Part shown: positions 56,401 to 64,000 of the stretch, one piece after another
Layout: every line of letters begins with the position of its first letter
How positions within the stretch are numbered: the stretch's first letter is position 1
Source: Lottia gigantea
Taxonomy: Eukaryota > Mollusca > Gastropoda > Lottiidae
Length of the DNA: 64,000 bases
NCBI RefSeq assembly: GCF_000327385.1
Contig: NW_008709027.1
Location: forward strand, 2,095,952-2,159,951
Direction of reading: 5' to 3'
Notes under the pieces: model-generated
The model's input: the letters and a program-made list of their open reading frames with translations, nothing else
Database searches by the model: none
What the model was told of the DNA's origin: nothing
Position numbers and translations under genes: made by a program

Positions 56401-57837
56401 TTGTCTGATTTTTAATAGGGTTCATAGTTACTAACACCAAGTTTGTCAAAATCCGTCAGTACACCAGCTCTCAAATTTGACAGACCGACGGAGGATAGAA
56501 CTACGCCGACATTAAGGTGATAACAGTAATAAACTATCCAATCTAGAACAAGAAATAGGCGTGCAAATAGAGATAAATTATCCAATTTAGAAGAAAACTA
56601 TCATGCAGAAAGTTATCACAGATTGTATCCATTCAAGCCGAAAACTATCCAAATTATTGGATCGGCAGAAATCTGTCCAATCTAGAACAAACAGAAAACT
56701 ATCCAATCGAGAATCGGCAGAAATCTGTCCAATCTAGAACAAACAGAAATCTATCCAATCTAGAACAAACAGAAAACTAACCAATTTAGAACAAGACGTA
56801 GTACTAGGTCTACTTAGACTTACAAAATGCAAAACGAGATAAACTATCCAATCACAAAAAACGGTCGTATTTGTCCATGTAGAAAACTATCCGATCTACA
56901 ATAAATATAATCTATCGTATCTAGTCTCAAGAAAAAACAACAATTTATAGTAGCCTACCCGTAATGGTTATTATTTTTTGTACCGCATGCATGTGTAATG
57001 TCTGTCTAACATAGCGAGATACATACGACGCTCACGAATGACCTACCCTCTAATTGTAGAGTAATCGTTTCGTAAAATGTTAGTGATGTTGGTTTTACAG
57101 GCCACTCCGTATCGGACTCGGTACCAAAAATTGCATCATTCATAGCAATATATTCACCACAGGGCTTTACTTCAAACCATTCTGGATTATAGGAGAGTGT
57201 TGTTTGTAACCACGATAGGTCATCCCAGATATGATTAATAGTCTCCGCTATAATTCCGTTTCTCTTCCAGAAATCTTGAAACCTATAAAAGAAACAAATA
57301 CCGGTACTGGGGTCATAGATAGATAGGTTTTATTTTGTCCATCTGATTATCAATCAAAATATCGGATAAAAGTAATCAAGTTTTGAATCAACACATTTAT
57401 CAACGTTTGGACAATTGATTATCTGCAATGATCAGCCCTAGTCTAGGCTATATTACACACATGCGATGCCCGGCCAAGCTAGCAGATTAGCCGAGAACGA
57501 TATACTAACATTAATCTAAGAAAACCTGGTCGTATTTTTTCGAAAATAGTTTAAACCTATCTATATTTTCCGGATCGTTACGACTCTTACAAAGACAAAG
57601 TTGGTCTTAATGTAGAAGTAGCTTAAATCTGAGGCAAGAATATTAAACTTAGAGTTGAAGCTTCTGAATTTCTGTTGTGTCAAAATAGCCTAGATCCAAC
57701 AAAAACGTGGATGTTGCAGGATAGGCCCAGATAGATTAATTCAAGTAATATACATACCTTTTGGTAAGTGCAGCATAACAGCCAACAATTAGTAGCAGTT
57801 TCAATATAAAAATTCTAACAACAAAAGCAAAATCCAT
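53409..57837 (-). CDS. Unknown protein with signal-like N-terminus, three exons
   Basis: Exons (minus): 57758-57837, 57047-57282, 53409-54775, with AG/GT borders and phases 2 and 1, giving 560 residues. Start MDFAFVVRIFILKLLLIVGC is a short N-region plus a hydrophobic run, so a signal peptide or signal anchor. Residues 28-105 (exon 2) are Trp-rich: FQDFWKRNG, HIWDDLSWLQ, YNPEWFEVKPCGEYIA. Residues about 115-205 are strongly basic (IRRLQKLKKRKAIPS, QMKKYL). Near 235 is MDHDHDHVCVVGNH, a His/Cys cluster that might bind metal. The C-terminal half is acidic, Ser/Asp/Asn-rich and probably disordered. I recognise no family. A dibasic-flanked pentapeptide KR-FQDFW-KR occurs after the hydrophobic run, but without an amidation Gly this is weak evidence for a peptide precursor. 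The exon 2 sequence also occurs inverted at 58379-58550. Confidence 0.7.
55146..55436 (+). CDS. Small open frame, uncertain
   Basis: 96 codons starting MKFVKNKHHVVLLTALNSNG, ending LKDIVII, inside intron 2 of the minus-strand gene. No family recognised, no clear promoter or poly(A) signal. Composition (Asn, Ile, Ser, Tyr) is compatible with AT-rich noise. Low confidence. Confidence 0.15.
   Translation: MKFVKNKHHVVLLTALNSNGMESNNSDVFQISKIKNNIGYSNIILIKCHNSSPFLGVDMDLDVIYSSEELVMYEYYHYHFCSQSMPSNYLKDIVII
55656..55856 (+). CDS. Small open frame with hydrophobic start, uncertain
   Basis: 66 codons; MFLLWVLNETTRAWTLRLFA then CLIVITTYYF gives a possible membrane segment. It lies in the same intron on the opposite strand. 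No family recognised; chance is likely. Confidence 0.15.
   Translation: MFLLWVLNETTRAWTLRLFACLIVITTYYFKMIGRRECREITHAKYICYNIKGYIHGQLPIDYFHH
56150..56480 (+). repeat. Rpt-A fragment
   Basis: ACCAAGTTTCGTCTAAATCT, GAACAAGGGCAATAACTCAT, AATAGGGTTTATCCTAAGGT and a trailing GACAGACCGACGGAGG mark a decayed copy. Confidence 0.7.
56525..56910 (+). repeat. Degenerate ~25-bp tandem repeat
   Basis: Repeats of AACTATCCAATCTAGAACAA, with variants CTGTCCAATCTAGAACAAAC, in intron 2 of the minus-strand gene, directly after the Rpt-A fragment. Confidence 0.75.
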
Positions 57838-58343
57838 AGCTCTGATAAATCGTCTACCCCATCAGAGATTCTGCGTGTTGCTGTGATGTCCTCACGACTC
57901 ACAGTAGGCTACACGACGTCATTCTAATTGTTACGCCACCGACTTACTGTGACGTCGTTCTTGTATTGAAACTAGGACGTAGGCTGACACTGTCTACTTT
58001 ACGACAAAACCATAATGCAGCAGTTTTTTTTTTTCAATTTTTAAATTATTTAATATGTGCGGAATTTTTAATATTTATTTTGAGTATGGAGGGTATCCGC
58101 TTTCATAACAGAATTATTTTGGCAAGTAAATTGTAGGCCTACTATGAATAAAAACTGCCAACGCCCATAGGCACATATAGGTGCCGTAGAAATTTATGGT
58201 AGAAATATTCGACCGACTCAGCAACAAGGCAATAACTGTATCTATAATTAATGGGACAATAATAATTATAATGGAAAGTTTGAAAGATTCTTATACATTT
58301 TAAGATTATAGTCTTTGAATGGCATTTAGCAATTGTGAGTACG

Positions 58344-58569
58344 ATATATAGACACAGCTTTATGGAACAACAATCACTTTCTTTTATAGGTTTCAAGATT
58401 TCTGGAAGAGAAACGGAATTATAGCGGAGACTATTAATCGTATCTGGGATGACCTAATGTGGTTACAAACAACACTCTCCTATAATCCAGAATGGTTTGA
58501 AGTAAAACCCTGTGGTGAATATATTGCTATGAATGATGGAATTTTTGGTATAAAGCTGTGTCTATATAT
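58344..58569 (+). pseudogene. Inverted copy of exon 2 between perfect 20-bp inverted repeats
   Basis: 58379-58550 repeats exon 2 of the neighbouring gene in opposite orientation, including the acceptor TTTCTTTTATAG. Over about 161 exon bases there are five differences, four of the affected codons being three replacements (His to Arg, Ser to Met, Ala to Gly) and one silent Lys change. Homology ends at TTTTTGGTA (58550). ATATATAGACACAGCTTTAT (58344-58363) and its exact inverse (58550-58569) enclose it, and TTTTAAGATTATA occurs as a direct repeat outside both. The frame stays open to 58639 but no donor or gene context is seen. Confidence 0.85.
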
Positions 58570-58639
58570 TTTAAGATTATATTATATATATTATATATTT
58601 CACTCGATTCGGATTAAACGTGTTCAGATTGTGGATTGA

Positions 58640-59370
58640 CGGTGGATTGGTAAAATCTTGGCCGATTTAGACGTCGACTATGTTCAAATCCGGTCGCCCT
58701 ATATCATTATATCATTTTCATACATTTTAAATAGGGCAATGCTAAAAGGGTATCCTTCTTTTACTCCAATGTGTATCTCCATTAACAAACGACGTGCGAT
58801 TCAATATAATCTTAATTATATAATATAGATTCTATAACATAATTTTATAATATATAATAATTCTACAATATATTATATTGTAGCCTATAATATACAATAT
58901 AATGTATCATGATATATTTGATGAATGATTTCATTTCTATAACATGTTTGAAACTTGACCCAAATGACATGCTATGGAAAATGACATGATAAAATTGTCG
59001 GATATTTATACTTATATATAGCAAAATATAGGCCCTATTGACTTTGGCTCCCTCTACATGGTGATCAATATTAATTACAGATACATTACTTGTAATTGGA
59101 AATAATAACAGCTAGATATACATTATTGATTAAAATATCTATAGGCCAAACCGAACGTCTATGTTTTATGAAATAGTTAAGTTTTATCGTTCTACATTGT
59201 CACTGTTAGTATATACAGGTAGGTGGCAATCTAAAATTACCTTTTTATATTGTACCTGTTGGATTATATTTCATATAGATAAGTCGAGGGTCTCGATAAA
59301 AGGACAAACACTATAGATTACAATTGGCGGGTAAAACTTCTTAACAACCCACCAAACAAGTCAGTAATTG
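58640..59370. other. Intergenic, AT-rich
   Basis: Contains a run of overlapping ATAATATA palindromes at 58810-58900 and no gene. Confidence 0.4.
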
Positions 59371-59375
59371 CGTGT

Positions 59376-60041
<666 letters not shown>

Positions 60042-60044
60042 GAG

Positions 60045-62700
60045 AAATGTGATTAGGATCTGATTTATCATAAAGACATTTTTTTTTTACATTGTTTCAT
60101 GTTTAAACATCTTTATTTATGTTATTCTATAATTGTTATGAACATTGCCAGAACTTTCTACACACTGGCTACAACAATGGACATACGCTAAACTTCAGGT
60201 GCCTTCTTTCGTTTATATTTCAAAATGGGTCGGATTCTCACATTCCAATCTTTTTTATCATTCAAATTCATGTTGGACATGTTTGATTTATTTATATCCT
60301 GTCAATGTCAGTAGTTGTGTATTTCAAATATAGTCGCTCATATACCCTAGTATAACCATGGGACTAAAGTAGGAGAAAAATCACAACGATTGTTTACAAA
60401 GAGGATATAATGAATGACAAGTCCGTGCTCGTGGATCTGTTATATAGTATTATATTCTATTGTAAAAAAAAATGCTTTCCATTGGCATTTTGCTTATTGG
60501 AAAGTTTATATATATATATATATTTATATAAAGCAATGTTTTAGTATTTTTTTATGTTACATTCGTGGGATCGTCGTAGTTATCACTTGATTTGAATTAT
60601 ATCATTTCCTGAACCTGCCCATGGAAATACTGAGAGACCACTGGTGTTTTAGGGATCTCCGAGGCTGGATTGGAGGCAGATATTTCGAAATATTTCAGGT
60701 TCAAAGTCATGAAAAGAAGTGTCTTAAATTCATGTGTAAACCTACTGATCCCTTGATTTTTATGAACCCGATGACATTTGAATATTTGACTTTGAATAGT
60801 TGTGAATTGAAAAGTAGAATTCAGACCAAAGATGATTGTGCGTGGACATTCTCCGCACTTTAATCCTTGAAATGACTATATTATATATATAGGGCCTGTC
60901 TCACGCTGCCCCCATTACTCAACCGTGAAGTTGAGGGCGCTTTATTATGTACTTACTATACGTACATTGATTTCAATGAATAGCTCATGTTTTGATGTAC
61001 ACCGCCTGGTAGATTGACTTATGTCCTCTGTGCGATCGTTGAATAGTAGATCCATGGCTGAACAACATCAATTAACCTGCAAGTTTCTCTCCACAGACGT
61101 GTAGAAAAGTAGGACGTAAAACTCCATTTCATTTCACAGACATGAAGAAGAAGCTACTTTGTCTGATATCATTCCAATACATATATTTAGACTAGAGAGC
61201 TAACATCAATATTAAAGGGTCAACTGCGCCATTGTTTTTGGCCAACCCTATCATAGCCTCAGAAACTTGAATATTTTTTTTATCAAAGCCAGTACGAAAT
61301 TGGGATCACAGCCCACCGTAGAAATTTGAGCCCTCAAATAAATCCATGTGTCTGCAGAATTATCTGCATTTGAAAATTAAACAGACGAGTCAACTTTTCG
61401 TGTAAATAGAAAAGACAACTGTAGAAATGGGAAAAGAAATTCATAGATGGAGATATATTTGAAGGAATTATGCGATTTTCGTACTTTTCTAGTAGCCGCC
61501 TTCTGAAGATAATTCACATATATTCATTACCAAAATTTCCTAATTTTTATTTATGTAAATGAAAATGCTAATACTTATATGAATAGAAAGTAGAGGTGTT
61601 CTAATGACATGGAAAAATAACAGTTTGTCTCACATGTCCATACTTAATACATAATTAGCTAAATTAGAAGAGAATTACGAGCAGAATTCCAATGAGTGAC
61701 CGATCAAGAAAGGTCAAAAGGTTTTTTTTTGTTTATCCAGGCTGTACATACATTGACATTCTAATTGTTTAAAACTCATATGCAATAAGAACGAAATGAT
61801 ATGATTAAGAATACATGAAAATTCATTAGGAACACCATTTAATCAAATATTAAAAAAAAAAGGAAACCCATCTTTAAGTTAGACTGAAAAAATGTACCCT
61901 TGCAATACACAAATCACTATATGGCCAAAACGGGTTAAAAAATCTTTAAATTTACTGGGGAGTATCTGTCCATTTACATTTTATATGAGTTTGTGCAGCC
62001 CGAAACACCTGCCTCTTATAGTTGTTTTGTCTAAAATGCTGCTGTTCAACTCAACAGAATCTAGCGAATCATGTTAAAGGGAGAGCTTGCAATTCTTTTT
62101 TGGCCACGAATAAGAACAATATTTTGGGATGTTAACTTAAGTAATTTATCTCGTAATTTACACGATAAGGATATGGGGAGCGGCTTTCGCTTATAACCCT
62201 CTTCAAATCGAGAACTTATAATTTTTTATCTCAAGGTGGGGTTCACAATGAATTTAGTGAGGTTTTATGATATTTAATCCTAATCGCTTGTGCATACGCA
62301 ATTACTTATATAAACCGCAATGTTACAACCTAAAATTCTTAATAAAAGCAGGTCACGGCTTGTCTTAAAGGTTGTGAATTACAGTAAGAAACTTATTGAC
62401 TAGCACATGTAAGATGATAATAACCTGTAGCCAATATGTATGTAATTTCCATAACTATGTTAATTTCCAACTTCTATGACCGGAGTGACGGGCTTATGGT
62501 CGAAGTGACTATGGTCGAAATGTCGTGCTGACGACACGTCAAAACATGAAACTGGAAGTAGAATATCCGGTTCAAAGGACGAAATGTCACAATGTCAACA
62601 CAACAGTCACATGCTAACTAAGTAATCATTTTGAAACCATTAGGCGTTCAGTATAATTATGACATTAAAGTACAAAACTATATGATCGATATGAGTAAAA
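60045..62700. other. Intergenic, mostly featureless
   Basis: A frame at 60621-60863 (80 codons, MEILRDHWCFRDLRGWIGGR to DDCAWTFSAL, four Cys) is open but has no recognised family. TA dinucleotides repeat at 60507-60525. The 61450-61500 stretch repeats 52421-52470. Confidence 0.4.
61096..61137 (+). mobile_element. SINE tail fragment
   Basis: GTAGAAAAGTAGGACGTAAA followed by ACTCCATTTCATTTCA; only the 3' end remains. Confidence 0.7.
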
Positions 62701-62722
62701 CAACAGAACAGTAACTGACAAA

Positions 62723-62956
62723 ATGATCAACAAGTTGGTTAAATTTCTGACAGTTGTCTGTGTTGGAAACTTTTGTCAAATCTATTGTAATTTAGAAACA
62801 AACTTCAGAACAAGTGTAAGGAAGAATTTTTTAAAGTCATCTTTATTAATTGATTCTTTGGTTGAAAACAAAAATGGAATATTTCAAATGGTTCAAAAGA
62901 TTCATAGGCCTGAAGCAGATTGTTTTGGTTTAGATCCTGAAGTTTGCATGAATGTG
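62723..62956 (+). CDS. Candidate first exon of a secreted protein (3' partial)
   Basis: 78 codons from MINKLVKFLTVVCVGNFCQI to CFGLDPEVCMNV, then a strong donor GTAAGT at 62957. Residues 1-20 form a plausible signal peptide (basic start, hydrophobic LVKFLTVVCV). The mature part has Cys in EADCFGLDPEVC. If the donor is used, later exons lie beyond the window. Read-through would continue 31 codons into a transposon end at 62998. No family recognised. Confidence 0.4.
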
Positions 62957-62997
62957 GTAAGTGAAAAGATAAATCTTTGTAGAAATAGATCTAAGCC

Positions 62998-63479
62998 ATT
63001 AAAGGGCCATTGTGCTTTAAGTTTAAGGTGTAAACTGGGCTTTTATTTGTGATATGTTTTTTTATCGTTTCTAAACAATGACCTGGCGACAGTGAAGCCA
63101 TTTTTTAAAATCAAATTTTAGAATTGCTGAGATAAAAAATACATGACGTGATGGACAGCGTATCTTAAACTACGGATTTAAAACTCTTCATTTTTGGAGG
63201 TATGTTTGTGAAATTGCTGCTGATTGGTCATTAACAATTTTTGGTCCAATCAGAATTCATTTCGCATGACTGAATATAGGCTAGTACAGTATAAATGCAG
63301 CCTGGGGGATTCAAAATACTTATGTAACAGGTTAAGAATTTTGTACCTTAACTGTTTGTGACTTATTGCTTGGATATTTCAAGTTAAATCTTTCATCCTC
63401 TACATGCCTGCATGCAGTTTGATGTATTCCAAGCTCAAAACCCCAAATCCAATTGAAAAAAGCAGAATGTCCCTTTAAA
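62998..63479. mobile_element. Small element with terminal inverted repeats
   Basis: Left TTAAAGGGCCATTGTGCTTT (62998-63017) and the inverse of the right end AAAGCAGAATGTCCCTTTAA differ at few positions. Same end type as the 5449-7101 element; no coding frame inside. Confidence 0.55.
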
Positions 63480-64000
63480 TCAAAACTACTTAGCTTAGCA
63501 CTTGGACGAACAGTGCTTTTAGTTATTGTCCTAGACTTACATCACAATTGTAAAAAGATATAAACAACGGTATTTATCGTTCTTTATCCTTGATGAAACT
63601 TGGTATACTTATTATATTGGTGAGATCTTGAACAGTCTGATATTTGTATATTTTCAAAGAATAGGGTTTGAGTTATTACAGTCAAAATTTGCTTGTGAAT
63701 ATCATATTATTTCCAGTTTTCTCTCATTTAAATGAAAGTTGTTGTGTATACATACTATATTGACAGCTAGAGCTGAGACAAGATCTAAATTCATTGATTG
63801 TCAATAATAATCAGCTTGTGAACATGATAAACTATGCTCTTGACAAAGTGCCTAATAGACTTTTATGTAATTGGCCACTATTTTATAGTTAAGGCTACCA
63901 TGTTATTTGGTGCTTTGTGGACATATAGCCTATTGGGACTGTGCCTGACAGCTCATTTTAATAATTTCTGTCATTATTCATATTAATTATAATAATCATT
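63480..64000. other. Right edge, no feature seen
   Basis: AT-rich; TCCTTGATGAAACTTGGTAT near 63587 faintly resembles Rpt-A phrases in inverse. No gene supported. Confidence 0.3.

Overview
This looks like a piece of nuclear DNA from an invertebrate animal, probably a lophotrochozoan and most likely a gastropod mollusc. The evidence is intron-rich host genes (a katanin p60 and an Mdm2 with p53-binding, zinc-finger and RING parts), calmodulins of invertebrate type, AT-rich introns, and many tRNA-derived SINEs, MITEs, Penelope-like, Tc1 and Ty3/gypsy remnants. The species call is inference from gene content only.

Layout. 1-657: fragment of an old retroelement gag-like region (minus). 896-4569: AAA ATPase half of a KATNAL1-like katanin p60 (plus), whose Walker A exon is present twice in tandem, 69 bp apart, same length and phase. 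5449-7101: composite element with terminal inverted repeats holding a dispersed repeat family (called Rpt-A here). 7248-7619: complete SINE with a 13-bp target duplication. 8379-17627: ten-exon Mdm2 gene (minus), with a Rpt-A 171-bp array and three foldback elements in its introns. 17.6-23 kb: upstream region of Mdm2, another SINE, and a Penelope-like fragment sitting inside a Rpt-A copy.

23.1-60.0 kb: seven calmodulin genes, all on the plus strand, all full length and all without introns. Copies 1-4 share a promoter block and parts of the 3' flank. Copies 5-7 have unrelated flanks but nearly the same coding sequence, which suggests an intronless (retrocopy-like) founder, tandem duplication, and homogenisation limited to the coding part. 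The spaces between them hold a Tc1 transposase remnant, a LINE remnant, a second Penelope-like fragment, a 20-bp minisatellite, a broken Ty3/gypsy element and a 2.65-kb satellite of 41-bp units.

53.4-57.8 kb: a three-exon minus-strand gene for an unrecognised 560-residue protein with an N-terminal signal-like segment. A 97% identical copy of its second exon lies inverted about 1.1 kb away, between perfect 20-bp inverted repeats. 60-64 kb: mostly featureless, with one candidate first exon of a secreted protein at 62723-62956 and a small element with terminal inverted repeats.

The most notable items are the duplicated katanin pore/Walker exon (a candidate mutually exclusive exon pair), the intronless calmodulin array, and the inverted exon copy. 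All exon joins were read by eye from splice consensus and family knowledge; no alignment or transcript was available.
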